NCBI RefSeq assembly: GCF_008704995.1
Contig: NZ_CP023747.1
Span: 7,708,588 to 7,772,587, forward strand
From: Streptomyces nodosus
Lineage (GTDB): Bacteria > Actinomycetota > Actinomycetes > Streptomycetales > Streptomycetaceae
Length of the DNA stretch: 64,000 nt
Direction: 5' to 3'
Part shown: in pieces, positions 45,753 through 54,273 of the stretch
Layout: every line of letters starts with the position of its first letter
How positions within the stretch are numbered: position 1 is the first letter of the stretch
Position numbers and translations under genes: made by a program
The notes under the pieces: generated by a model
The model's input: the letters and a program-made list of their open reading frames with translations, nothing else
Database searches by the model: none
Told to the model about the DNA's origin: nothing

Positions 45753-46715
45753 TCACGGCGTGAGGAGGACCTTGCCGGTGGTGGCCCGGCTTTCCAGCAG
45801 GGTGTGGGCCCGCGCCGCCTCGGCCAGCGGCAGCCGTTCGCCGATGTCGGGACGGATCACGCCGTCGGCGACGTGCGCGAAGAGCTCGGCGGCCGCCGCC
45901 CTGAGCGAGGCCGCGTCCGGGACGTGGTCGGCGAGGGTGGGCCGGGTCAGGTAGAGGGAGCCTGCGGTGCGCAGCAGTTCGACGTCGACCGGCGTGATTG
46001 GGCCGCTGGACAGTCCGCACACGGCGAGGGTGCCCCGGCGGCGCAGTGCCCTGATGCTTTCCTCGAACGTGGCCGCGCCCACCGAGTCGTAGACCGCGTG
46101 CGCACCTTCACCGCCGGTGAGTTCGCGTACTCCGGCCGAGAAGTCCTTGTAGGGCAGGGCGTGGTGGGCGCCCGCGGCCAGGGCGGCTTCTCGTTTCTCC
46201 TTGGTGGAGGCGACGGCGACGACCCGCGCGCCGAGATGTGCGGCCAGCCGCACCAGGAGCTGTCCCAGTCCCCCGGCGGCGGCCAGCACCACCACGGTTT
46301 CGCCGGCTCTGACGGGGTGGGTGGTACCGCTGAGGTACAGCGCGGCGAGCCCCTGGAGGAGGGCCGCTGCCGCGTCGGGCAGCGTGACGCTTTCGGGAAC
46401 GGGTACCAGCTTGGCCTCCGGGACGGCGGTGTATTCGGCGTAGGCGCCGAGCTGGGTGGCGTACGCGACCCGGTCGCCCGGGGCGAAGTCCGTGACGCCG
46501 TGGCCCACGGCGGTGACTACTCCGGCGGCTTCCTGGCCAGGGACGAACGGGTAGGCCGTCGGGTAGGTGCCGTCGCGGAAGTAGACGTCGATGAAGTTGA
46601 GGCCGACGGCTTCGTTGCGGACCACGACGTGGCCGGGGGATGCCTTGGGGCGGGGCAGGTCGGTGACGGTGAGGGCGTCGGGTCCGCCGGGGCGGGTCAC
46701 TTGCAGGGCACGCAT
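45753..46715 (-). CDS. NADPH:quinone oxidoreductase-like MDR enzyme
   Basis: This 320-aa medium-chain reductase lacks structural zinc Cys residues. Features are NFIDVYFRDGTYP, VPGQEAAGVVTAVG and the cofactor motif LAAAGGLGQLLVRLA, as in QOR/zeta-crystallin proteins. Its ATG shares one base with the stop of the mutase gene upstream (TGATG), a tight coupling that suggests a role in the same pathway. Confidence 0.87.
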   Translation of the reverse strand: MRALQVTRPGGPDALTVTDLPRPKASPGHVVVRNEAVGLNFIDVYFRDGTYPTAYPFVPGQEAAGVVTAVGHGVTDFAPGDRVAYATQLGAYAEYTAVPEAKLVPVPESVTLPDAAAALLQGLAALYLSGTTHPVRAGETVVVLAAAGGLGQLLVRLAAHLGARVVAVASTKEKREAALAAGAHHALPYKDFSAGVRELTGGEGAHAVYDSVGAATFEESIRALRRRGTLAVCGLSSGPITPVDVELLRTAGSLYLTRPTLADHVPDAASLRAAAAELFAHVADGVIRPDIGERLPLAEAARAHTLLESRATTGKVLLTP

Positions 46716-48199
46716 CAGTTCCTCGATTCGCCGGGTGCGGTGGGGGTGGCGGCCGTCGTGTTGAGGGACCTGTCGGGTCCGGGGGCGCTGGCGTGCGGTT
46801 CGGACTCGCAAAAGAGCCCGCGGAAGTAGTTGATATCGCCGGTGAGGCCCGCCATCAGGGTGTCGATTCCCGGTTCGCCGGGGCCGTCGACGGCGTGGAG
46901 CAGTTCTTCGTTGCGTTGCAGCCGGGCCGGGGCGAACGGCAGGGCGCCGACGGTTTGGTAGCGGATGGCGCCGGTGGCGTCGCGCCGCGGGATGATGTCG
47001 GAGCGGGCAAAGCGGCTGGCGCTGAACGGTATGTCCAGCCGTCCCTCGGCGAACGCCTCGACGACCGCCTCGATCAGGTCGGGGTGCTGCAGCAGCGGTT
47101 CGACGAGATCGGCGACCTCGTCGAGGATCCACCCCTGCTCCTCGGTGACCTGGCGGTCGTCGACGGTGACGAAGTCCAGCAGCGGCGAGTTGGCCCGGTC
47201 GGCCAGCCGCAGACCGGCCACGTTGGCTGCGGTGTCGGGGATGCCGTACGCCTCCTGGTACGTCTTGGTGATCAGTTTGGAGGCCCCGCCGAGCCGGGCC
47301 GCCAGTGCCCCGTAGAGGATGAGGTCCTCGGCGTTGTCGCGTTTGCGGGGGAAGACGCCCATGAACTCGTGCAGTACCGCGTGGACCTGGATGCCGGCCG
47401 GGAGGTAGCGCTCGGCGAGGACGGGGATGCTGCGCAGGGCCGCGACGTCCTGGACGAGGTGGCCGCCCTGCGGGTAGGCCACGGATACGCAGCGGACACC
47501 GGCCCGGGTGGCGAGGACCGCCTCCAGCACGCTGACGGCGAGGCTGATCGACGGCGGCACGAGCACCGCGGTCAGGGTGCCGAACAGCTCCCGGTCGACG
47601 ATCACCCCGTGCCCGGCGAGTTCGCCGCAGGCGCGGTCCACGTCCTGCCAGGCGGTCAGGGATTCGGCGAGCGGTACGGCTTTGGAGTAGGGCAGGTTGT
47701 ACGAGATGCCGCCGCCCTCGAACGAGGTGATGCCGGAGGCGACGGAGACGTCGAAGAGGAGGCGGGCGTCGGGGGATCCGTGCCGGATCTCCAGCGGCGC
47801 GTCGACCAGTTCGTTCAGTTCACGGCCGCGCTGCCAGCCGTGGGCGACCAGCGGGTAGCCGTTGAGGTCGGCCGGCCGCAGGTGCAGGGTGCGGCGGGCC
47901 TCGCCGAACCGTTTGAGGCGGGTGTGGGAGTCGATGGTCAGCGTCAGGATGTCGGGGCGGGCTTCTTCCTCCAGGGTCGTCAGGAGCCGCTTCATCTGCT
48001 CGTGGCCGCCGACGCCGCAGCGCGGCTGCAGGGCGACCCGACCCCGGTCCTTGCAGTCCTGGAGGATCTCGGCGGCGGTGGGCTTGCCGAGCGAGGCGAT
48101 GTACGCGGCGGACTGGGACGGCGTGGGCAGCGAGGTCGCGCAGGCCGGTGGGACGGTGTTGGAGCGAGCGCCGGCGGGCGGGACGGAGGTGACGCTCAT
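46715..48199 (-). CDS. Glutamate mutase epsilon subunit (methylaspartate mutase E)
   Basis: This 494-aa catalytic subunit of adenosylcobalamin-dependent glutamate mutase interconverts glutamate and 3-methylaspartate. Recognisable segments are LTLTIDSHTRLKRFGEA, GYPLVAHGWQRGRELNELVDAPLEIRHGSPDARLL, SFEGGGISYNLPYSKAVPL and GASKLITKTYQEAYGIPD. The length fits the family (about 480 aa). It overlaps the B12-binding subunit gene by 4 bp. Confidence 0.92.
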   Translation of the reverse strand: MSVTSVPPAGARSNTVPPACATSLPTPSQSAAYIASLGKPTAAEILQDCKDRGRVALQPRCGVGGHEQMKRLLTTLEEEARPDILTLTIDSHTRLKRFGEARRTLHLRPADLNGYPLVAHGWQRGRELNELVDAPLEIRHGSPDARLLFDVSVASGITSFEGGGISYNLPYSKAVPLAESLTAWQDVDRACGELAGHGVIVDRELFGTLTAVLVPPSISLAVSVLEAVLATRAGVRCVSVAYPQGGHLVQDVAALRSIPVLAERYLPAGIQVHAVLHEFMGVFPRKRDNAEDLILYGALAARLGGASKLITKTYQEAYGIPDTAANVAGLRLADRANSPLLDFVTVDDRQVTEEQGWILDEVADLVEPLLQHPDLIEAVVEAFAEGRLDIPFSASRFARSDIIPRRDATGAIRYQTVGALPFAPARLQRNEELLHAVDGPGEPGIDTLMAGLTGDINYFRGLFCESEPHASAPGPDRSLNTTAATPTAPGESRN

Positions 48200-48657
48200 G
48201 ACGCCGCCAGATCGGTGAGCCGGGTACCGCGGCCGTCGGGCCGTAACCGGTCGAGGAGGCGGGGCAGTTCGGCGGCGTCGGTCAGGATGTGGTCCACTCC
48301 GGCGGCGTACAGGCGGTCGTGGGCCGAGGCGTCCTTGTGGCTGCCGACGGAGAGGTTGCCGCCGACGACGACGGGGCAAGTGATCCGGCCCGACCGCTTG
48401 GCCTGGTCGAGGCCGCGCAGGTCCTCGTGGACATGGCCGTTGAGGCTGCCGATGACTACGGCCTCGGCGTGCGGGTACCGCTCGCAGGCGTCGGCGAACT
48501 CCTCGACGGCCGTGCAGGTGCCGAGGTTGACGACGTGGTAGCCGAGGCCGCGCAGGGAGTGGGCGATGAGGTGGTTGGCGACCGCATGGCTGTCGCTGGC
48601 CGCCACGCCGAGGACGACCGTACGGGGTGCGGAGTGCTGGTCCGGCAAAGTACGCAT
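48196..48657 (-). CDS. Glutamate mutase sigma subunit (B12-binding)
   Basis: This 153-aa cobalamin-binding protein shows VVLGVAASDSHAVANHLIAHSLRGLGYHVVNLGT and VVIGSLNGH. The B12-coordinating His is His24 in D22-x-H24. The canonical DxHxxG has Ala27 instead of Gly, a small deviation. It is coupled to the catalytic subunit, completing the holoenzyme. Confidence 0.92.
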   Translation of the reverse strand: MRTLPDQHSAPRTVVLGVAASDSHAVANHLIAHSLRGLGYHVVNLGTCTAVEEFADACERYPHAEAVVIGSLNGHVHEDLRGLDQAKRSGRITCPVVVGGNLSVGSHKDASAHDRLYAAGVDHILTDAAELPRLLDRLRPDGRGTRLTDLAAS

Positions 48658-48708
48658 CGGGCTTCCTGGTTCGGTGTCGTTGGTGGGGTGGTGTGGGTGG
48701 CTGTGCGG

Positions 48709-49938
48709 TCAGTCGTCGAAAGCGGCGAAGAGCTCGCGCTTGCTCACGGACCTCAGCCGGTCGACGTCGAATTCCTCGGGGTCGGCGGCGGCCAGTGAGT
48801 CGAAGACGTGGCTGATCGCGGGCACCAGGCCCCAGACCTCGTGGTACGGCGGCTGCCCCGGCGCGAGGCGTTCGGCGTCCTCCTGGCGGGCGAAGACGTA
48901 GTTCGGCCAGTTGGCGGCGCGCGGGTGACGGTGGTGGAAGTCGTGGACCACGGTGTCGCCGGTCAGTACGAGGTAGCGGGACGGGGCGTGCACGAACAGC
49001 AGCCGCAGGGTCCAGCGCGTCCATGCCAGGGCGCGGCGTGCGGCAGGCATCTGCGGTGCGGGGGCCGGGTCGCCGAGGAAGATGGCGTTGGTCAGCGAGG
49101 CGAAGTACGCCCGGCTGCGGCGGTCCTCGAGGCTGGGCTCGGGGAAGGTGTGCTTGACGCACAGCCGCAGGGTGTTGCTGACCTGGAACAGCGGGACGAG
49201 CGGCACGAACCAGACGACGAGGAGGGCCGGCCAGGTGCCGGTCGCCGCCGTGACCAGGGCGAGCGTGCCGTAGAGGGTGACGGCCGCCACTTTCTCGGTG
49301 CGCGCCGACTCGTTCCAGAAGGAGCGCGCACGGGAGACGGCGAAGGCGAAGTGGAAGCGCGGGGAGGCCAGTTTTCCGAGGAGGCGGCGCCACATGCGGC
49401 GGCGGGTCATGCCCGGGTGCAGATCCAGGCTGACCAGGAAGGCCTGGACCGTGGGGTCCTTCAGCGTCATGTGGTCGAGCGCGTGGTGGTCGCTGACGTG
49501 TTCGCGGCTGTAGCGCTGGAAGTTCTGAATGATCAGGAGGCTGGACACGGCGTGGCCCATGGCCCGGTCGGGACTGCGGCGGCGGTACATGTTCCGGTGC
49601 GAGCACTGGTGGTAGATCATCATCCGCAGGTTGCGCATCCCGTGCAGTGTCACCGCCCAGCCGGCGGCGAGCAGCAGCAGGAACGGCCCGCCGAGGGCGT
49701 AGGCCAGCGTGCTGATGAGGACACCGGCGGCCATCGACGTCGTGGCGGTCACCAGGTGGAAGGTGGGTGTCCAGCCCGGGGACCGCTGGCCGGGCAGTGC
49801 CTTGCCCGTGAGGATCGTCAGCGGGAACTGGAGGAATCCCGGGAGCACGGTCATGGACTCGCGCGGATCACGGGTTGCCGGAGCGGGCAGGATGCCGGTG
49901 GCCGGAGCGGGGGTGCCTTGCTGGTCGAGCAGTGCCAT
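48709..49938 (-). CDS. Membrane fatty acid desaturase/hydroxylase-like enzyme
   Basis: This 409-aa integral membrane diiron protein has the three His boxes of the family: HQCSH, HVSDHH and HDFHHRH, with paired hydrophobic segments between. It should insert a double bond or hydroxyl using O2 and electrons. The ferredoxin and reductase genes just upstream probably supply them. Substrates may be a lipid, or an alkyl or amino compound made by this cluster. ATG 49938 follows a GGAG. Confidence 0.88.
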   Translation of the reverse strand: MALLDQQGTPAPATGILPAPATRDPRESMTVLPGFLQFPLTILTGKALPGQRSPGWTPTFHLVTATTSMAAGVLISTLAYALGGPFLLLLAAGWAVTLHGMRNLRMMIYHQCSHRNMYRRRSPDRAMGHAVSSLLIIQNFQRYSREHVSDHHALDHMTLKDPTVQAFLVSLDLHPGMTRRRMWRRLLGKLASPRFHFAFAVSRARSFWNESARTEKVAAVTLYGTLALVTAATGTWPALLVVWFVPLVPLFQVSNTLRLCVKHTFPEPSLEDRRSRAYFASLTNAIFLGDPAPAPQMPAARRALAWTRWTLRLLFVHAPSRYLVLTGDTVVHDFHHRHPRAANWPNYVFARQEDAERLAPGQPPYHEVWGLVPAISHVFDSLAAADPEEFDVDRLRSVSKRELFAAFDD

Positions 49939-49946
49939 CGGGGCTC

Positions 49947-50204
49947 CTAGAGGGAGGAGAGAGCGGGTAAGGGCGCACTGTTCAGCCGGACGCCGACGGA
50001 GCAGGCGACGGGCGCGGACCGCTCGGGGGCCGACATGAGGGCACGGGCGTCCTGCCGTGTGAGGACGATCTCGATGTGGTCGGCCTTCTCGGGCCGGAGG
50101 CCGCTCTCGCGGATCGCGATCCGGAACGAGACGTTGCCGTCGGCGTCCACGGAGGACGTGACCGTGCCGTCCACGACGCCGGGGATCATGGTGTGCTGGT
50201 GCAT
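49947..50204 (-). CDS. Small protein of unknown function
   Basis: This 85-aa protein begins MHQHTMIPGVVDGTVTSSVDADGNVSFRIAIRE and contains RPEKADHIEIVLTRQDARALM. It looks like a compact beta-rich domain without Cys-based metal sites (only one Cys). I do not recognise it. It sits 8 bp upstream of the desaturase gene, so it may be an accessory or electron-transfer partner. GGAGG precedes the ATG. Confidence 0.65.
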   Translation of the reverse strand: MHQHTMIPGVVDGTVTSSVDADGNVSFRIAIRESGLRPEKADHIEIVLTRQDARALMSAPERSAPVACSVGVRLNSAPLPALSSL

Positions 50205-50256
50205 GGGATTCCTCCACGGAGGTGGTGGGGCGAGGCGGTGTCGTGCCGGCCCGCGC

Positions 50257-50553
50257 TCACTGCTGCGCGACGCGGACGGTTGCGGCGCCCAGGAGGCGGC
50301 ACTGGCAGGCGAGCCGGTGGTTCCCGTCGGCCCGGCCGAGGTCCTCAAGGAAGTCCGTCTCGTCGGGGTCGGCCTCCCCGAGCGCCGCGGAGCCGTCGAG
50401 GACTTCGATGACGCAGGCGCCGCAGGCCCCTGAGCGGCAGCCGAACGGGATCAGTTGTTCCGGCCTCTCGTACTCGATGTCCGTGAGGCAGGAGCCGTCG
50501 GGCAGCAGGATCTCCACCCTGTCGGGCATGAGGGTGAGCTTGTTGAGCGGCAT
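50257..50553 (-). CDS. Plant-type [2Fe-2S] ferredoxin
   Basis: This 98-aa ferredoxin has the cluster ligands Cys39, Cys44, Cys47 and Cys83 (FGCRSGACGACVIEV and LACQC). It should pass electrons from the reductase at 50628 to the diiron desaturase at 48709. AAGGGGG precedes ATG 50553. Confidence 0.9.
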   Translation of the reverse strand: MPLNKLTLMPDRVEILLPDGSCLTDIEYERPEQLIPFGCRSGACGACVIEVLDGSAALGEADPDETDFLEDLGRADGNHRLACQCRLLGAATVRVAQQ

Positions 50554-50627
50554 TGCTGTACGGCCCCCTTGAGGCGGGTCGGGCATCCCGGCACGCGGGA
50601 TGCGGTGCGGTGACCGAGGCGCCGGTG

Positions 50628-51674
50628 CTACGCGGCCGACGCCGACGGGACGGCTGCGCGGTCGCGTGCACCGGGGAACGCGTCGGAGGAGTGCTCGGGC
50701 GCGAGCCGTACGCCGGGGCGCAGGGTCACGGCCGCGTGGTTCACGGCGGTGCCGGCCTCGCCGAAGCCGACGGTGATCAGCGGGACGCGGCCCGGGTAGG
50801 CGCACACGTCGCCGGCCGCGTGGACGCCGGGCAGGTTGGTGCTCATGGATCGGTCGACCCGGATCCTGCGGTGCTCCAGGTCGATTCCCCACTCGGCGAT
50901 GGGACCGAGGCCGGAGGTGAAGCCGAGGGCGGCGACCAGCGCCTGCGCGGGCAGGGTGAACGCCTCGTCGCCTCGCCGGATCTCGACCCGTTCGAGCCGC
51001 TGGGTGCCGTGGCAGGCGACGACCTCGGCGTCGGTGACGACCCGGACGGCGGAGGCGTACAGCTGCCGCACGCTGTACTCGTGGGCGCGGAAGGTGCCCC
51101 GCCGGTGGACGAGGGTCGTGCTGCGGGCCAGCGGGGCCAGGGCCAGGGCCCAGTCCACGGCGCTGTCGCCGCCGCCGACCACGACCACGTCCCGTCCTGC
51201 GTGCGCCTGCGGGCGCGGGACGTGGTAGGCGACGCCCCTGCCCTCGTACGGCACCGAGCAGGGCAGCCTGCGGGGCACGAACCTGCCGAGCCCGGCGGCG
51301 ATCACCACGGCTTCGGCGTCCACTCGGCCGCCGTCGTCGGTGCTCAGCGTCCAGCCTCCGGTCCGGCGGGCGAGGCCAACCACCGTCCGGCCGAGCAGGT
51401 AGCGCGTACCGAACGGGGCGGCCTGTTCCAGCAGGTTGTCGATCAACTGCCGTCCCTTGACGGCGGGGTGGCCGGCCACGTCGTACAGCAGCTTCTCCGG
51501 GTAGAGGGCGGCCACTTGGCCGCCGGGCTCGTCGAGGGCGTCGACGACCACCGCTGACAGGCCGCGGAACCCGGCGTAGTAGGCGGCGTACAGGCCGGCG
51601 GGTCCCGCGCCCACGACTGCGACGTCCGCCGCCGCCTCGGCGGGCCGGCCGACGGTGCTCACGACTGCTGGCAT
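50628..51674 (-). CDS. Ferredoxin-NADP reductase (thioredoxin-reductase-like type)
   Basis: This 348-aa flavoprotein has the FAD motif VAVVGAGPAGLYAAYY, the NAD(P) motif VVVVGGGDSAVDWALAL and the C-terminal FAD motif LPGVHAAGDVCAYPG. It lacks the CxxC pair of thioredoxin reductases, so it is the FNR type 2 form. It is the first gene of the operon; a conserved 19-bp operator-like site lies 85 bp upstream. Confidence 0.88.
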   Translation of the reverse strand: MPAVVSTVGRPAEAAADVAVVGAGPAGLYAAYYAGFRGLSAVVVDALDEPGGQVAALYPEKLLYDVAGHPAVKGRQLIDNLLEQAAPFGTRYLLGRTVVGLARRTGGWTLSTDDGGRVDAEAVVIAAGLGRFVPRRLPCSVPYEGRGVAYHVPRPQAHAGRDVVVVGGGDSAVDWALALAPLARSTTLVHRRGTFRAHEYSVRQLYASAVRVVTDAEVVACHGTQRLERVEIRRGDEAFTLPAQALVAALGFTSGLGPIAEWGIDLEHRRIRVDRSMSTNLPGVHAAGDVCAYPGRVPLITVGFGEAGTAVNHAAVTLRPGVRLAPEHSSDAFPGARDRAAVPSASAA

Positions 51675-51758
51675 CTCACGCTCCCCCTGCCTCGATTGAC
51701 GCGCACCTGCCGATACGCGGTGTGAGGGGCGGTACGCGCCCCCACACCGAGAAACCAT

Positions 51759-51777
51759 ACAGAATGCTCGCTATGTT
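51759..51777. promoter_or_regulatory. ARE-like operator upstream of the ferredoxin-reductase operon
   Basis: The 19-bp sequence ACAGAAnGCTCnCTATGTT matches the site at 55017-55035 before the ScbR-like gene at 17 of 19 positions and in the same orientation. It is imperfectly palindromic (outer ACA/TGT). It is probably bound by the ScbR-like receptor or the TetR at 51827. Confidence 0.6.
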
Positions 51778-51826
51778 TTTCTACGCCGGGTCGTTTCTTG
51801 CCGAAACAGAACGATCGAGAGCCGGG

Positions 51827-52429
51827 TCAGCCGCCCTGAGCCGCCATGCCGTCGAGGACCAGCCGCCAGATCCCCTCCACCTGGTCGGCCACCCTCCCGA
51901 CGTCCGCGCCGGCCACCGGCGCTCCGGCGCCGCGGATCTGCACTTCGGCGCCCGTCAGCAGGTACCTGACGAGGGTGGTCACCGCCTCGGGGCGGACCGC
52001 GAGCCGTGGCCGGCCGTCCTCGCGGGCGCGTTCCAGCAGGTCCTGCACGGTGGGCAGCCAGACCTGGGTCCACCGGTCCGGCTCCTGCGGCCGTTCCCTG
52101 GCGAGCCGCGCGGCCGAGCGCGCGACGACGCTCTCCTCCAGCAGCCCGGCGAGCCCGACAGTGAGCTCGGCCACCGCGCGCAGCGTGGGCTCGCGCGACT
52201 CCAGGACCCGGTCCACGAGCGTGTGGGCGATCACCCGGCCCTCCTCCTGGATCGCGTCGGCCAGGGCGGCCTTGGAGGGGAAGTGAAAGGTCAGCGCCCC
52301 CATCGAGACGGATGCCGACGCGCAGATCCGGGACAGCCGGGCCCCTTCGTAGCCGACCCGGTCGATCTCCAGGGCGGCGGCCCGAACGAGCCTCCTGCGT
52401 GTGCGCACCGCCCTCTCCTGAACAACCAT
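51827..52429 (-). CDS. TetR/ScbR-like regulator
   Basis: This 200-aa protein begins VVQERAVRTRRRLVRAAALEIDRVGYEGARLSRICASASVSMGALTFHFPSKAALADAI, a TetR HTH of the gamma-butyrolactone-receptor subgroup (GALTFHFPSK). The C-terminal part, ending GIWRLVLDGMAAQ, fits that group. It may be a pseudo-receptor in the autoregulator network. A near-perfect inverted repeat lies 75 bp upstream. Confidence 0.85.
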   Translation of the reverse strand: MVVQERAVRTRRRLVRAAALEIDRVGYEGARLSRICASASVSMGALTFHFPSKAALADAIQEEGRVIAHTLVDRVLESREPTLRAVAELTVGLAGLLEESVVARSAARLARERPQEPDRWTQVWLPTVQDLLERAREDGRPRLAVRPEAVTTLVRYLLTGAEVQIRGAGAPVAGADVGRVADQVEGIWRLVLDGMAAQGG

Positions 52430-52503
52430 CTCCTCGTTCCTCCCTCGGGGCCGGGCCCGGCCGGACCGTGCGGGCCGGCCGGTGGCGTCCCCGCTTTTCC
52501 ACT

Positions 52504-52533
52504 GAAAGAAAAGCGATCGTTCGCTATTCTTTC
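52504..52533. promoter_or_regulatory. Near-perfect inverted repeat, probable TetR/ARE operator
   Basis: GAAAGAAAAGCGA (52504-52516) and TCGCTATTCTTTC (52521-52533) match at 12 of 13 pairs around TCGT. It lies 75 bp before the TetR start and shares the TCGCTAT core with the site at 51759. Confidence 0.6.
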
Positions 52534-52642
52534 ACGGGGAGGGGGCGCGGCCATCCCTGAGACAGGGGCTCTTCGGGATCCGAGGGCTCCTGTCCCGGCC
52601 GTGCGCCTGTCCCGTCCGGGACAGGCGCACGGCGCCGCACGG

Positions 52643-53413
52643 CTACACCGCGGTCGAACCGCCGTCGACGGCCATCGCCGTGCCGGTGACGAACGAGGAA
52701 CGGTCGCTGCACAGCCAGGCCGCGGCCTGTGCCACCTCGGCCGGCGCGGAGATCCGCCGCTGCACCGAGTCGGCCATGAAGACTTCCTCGAGCTCCGGGT
52801 ACGCCTGCAGCACGCCCTCCATCATCTCGGTGCGGGTACTGCCCACGACCAGCGCATTGCAGCGGATGCCCCGCTGCCCGTAGTCCAGCGCGGCCGCCCT
52901 GGTCAGTCCGATCACCGCGTGTTTGGCGGCGACATAGGCGGCCGAGGCGCCGGTGGCCTTCGTCCCGGCCACACTGGACGTGTTCACCACGGAGCCCCCC
53001 GAACCCGCGAGCATCGCCGGTATCTGGTGGCGCAGACAGTTCCACACGCCGCGCAGATTGACGTCGACGGTGCGCTCGTACGTCGCGTCGTCGATCTCGT
53101 GCAGCGGCGCCCCCGCGGTGGCGTAACCGGCGTTGTTGAACGCCGCGTTCAGGGTGCCGAAGGCGTCGACGGCGACCGCCACCGCCCGTTCGGCGTCGTC
53201 CGGGTCCGTCACGTCACCGGCCGCCGCGACGGCCCGCCCCCCACCTGCGCGGATTTCCGCGACGAGGTCGTCCAGCCTGTCCTTGCGCCGGGCCACGACC
53301 ACCACCGCGGCCCCCTCCTCGGCGAACAGCCGGGCGGCCGCCGCCCCGATGCCGCTGGACGCCCCGGTGATCATGGCCACCTTGCCGTCCAGCAGCCGCC
53401 TCGCACCATTCAT
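52643..53413 (-). CDS. SDR family oxidoreductase, probably butyrolactone reductase
   Basis: This 256-aa classical SDR has TGASSGIG, NNAG, the active-site Ser in NTSSVAG, YVAAK and a C-terminal TGTAMAVDGGSTAV. Within an AfsA/ScbR locus it is a good candidate for the ketoreduction or final reduction step of gamma-butyrolactone synthesis. ATG 53413 is used; GTG 53419 is two codons earlier. Confidence 0.85.
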   Translation of the reverse strand: MNGARRLLDGKVAMITGASSGIGAAAARLFAEEGAAVVVVARRKDRLDDLVAEIRAGGGRAVAAAGDVTDPDDAERAVAVAVDAFGTLNAAFNNAGYATAGAPLHEIDDATYERTVDVNLRGVWNCLRHQIPAMLAGSGGSVVNTSSVAGTKATGASAAYVAAKHAVIGLTRAAALDYGQRGIRCNALVVGSTRTEMMEGVLQAYPELEEVFMADSVQRRISAPAEVAQAAAWLCSDRSSFVTGTAMAVDGGSTAV

Positions 53414-53521
53414 GCCCACTGTGCCCCCTTGCCGTCGTGAAGTCGGTTGCGCGCGGGCGGGGTCCGCACCCCGCGCGGGCGCGGACCCCGCCGTGTGCCT
53501 CGTAGAACGCGGCGTGGGCCG

Positions 53522-54220
53522 TCAGGCGGCCCACGCCGTGCCGGCCGCCGCCTCGCTGTCGAGCGTCCGCAGCAGGTCCTCGTCGATCGCGTGCAGCGAG
53601 TCCACCAGGTGACGCACCCCGGCCTCGCGCATCAACTGCCGCTGGAAGCTGTGCTCGAAGCGGCTCGGGTGGCCGACGAACGGCATGCCGAGCAGCCGCG
53701 CCTCCTCGGCGACCCGGGCGACGTCGTCGACGACCAGAACCTCGTCGTGCTCGACACCGAAGTACTCGGTGGCGATCTCGCGCAGGCCCGGCCGGAAGGA
53801 GTCGGTGCAGATATAGCCGGGCGCGTCGAACAGCGCCGCGTGCTCGCCGAGGAAGGCGTCGAAGTGGTCCCTGCCCAGACCGCCGTAACAGACGGTGCGC
53901 AACCCCAGGCCGCGCAGCAACCCCACGAGGGCGACAGCGCCCTCGTTCACCCGCACCGGACAGGTCCTCAGATACCGCGCCCGTTCCTCGAAGTACGCCT
54001 CCAGCGCTTCCTCGCCGCTCATCGCCAGCCCCCCGGCCTCGGCGAGCAGCCGCCCCGCGACCGCGCGGGGCTGGGAGAAGATCGTGCGCTCCAGCTCGGC
54101 GGTGTACACGCAGCCGCGGCTCACCAGGAAGTGGTGGATGACCGGACTGAAGGTGTCGTTCAGCATGACACCGTCGATGTTCACCGCGCCCAGGCGCAGA
54201 TGCGCCAGACCCTGACTCAT
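53522..54220 (-). CDS. HAD-like protein of the butyrolactone locus
   Basis: This 232-aa HAD-fold protein begins LRLGAVNIDGVMLNDTFSPVIHHF and has LRTVCYGGLGRDHFDAFLG and DEVLVVDDVARVAEEARLLGMPFVGHPSRFEHS. In motif I the nucleophile position is Asn14 rather than Asp, with Asp16 retained. The later DD motif is intact. It may dephosphorylate the butenolide phosphate made after AfsA, or be a non-catalytic HAD. GAGGGGG precedes the ATG. Confidence 0.75.
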   Translation of the reverse strand: MSQGLAHLRLGAVNIDGVMLNDTFSPVIHHFLVSRGCVYTAELERTIFSQPRAVAGRLLAEAGGLAMSGEEALEAYFEERARYLRTCPVRVNEGAVALVGLLRGLGLRTVCYGGLGRDHFDAFLGEHAALFDAPGYICTDSFRPGLREIATEYFGVEHDEVLVVDDVARVAEEARLLGMPFVGHPSRFEHSFQRQLMREAGVRHLVDSLHAIDEDLLRTLDSEAAAGTAWAA

Positions 54221-54273
54221 GTGATCCCCCTCGGTGAGACCGCGGGCCCGGCCGCGGCACTGGAAGCGCGGCC

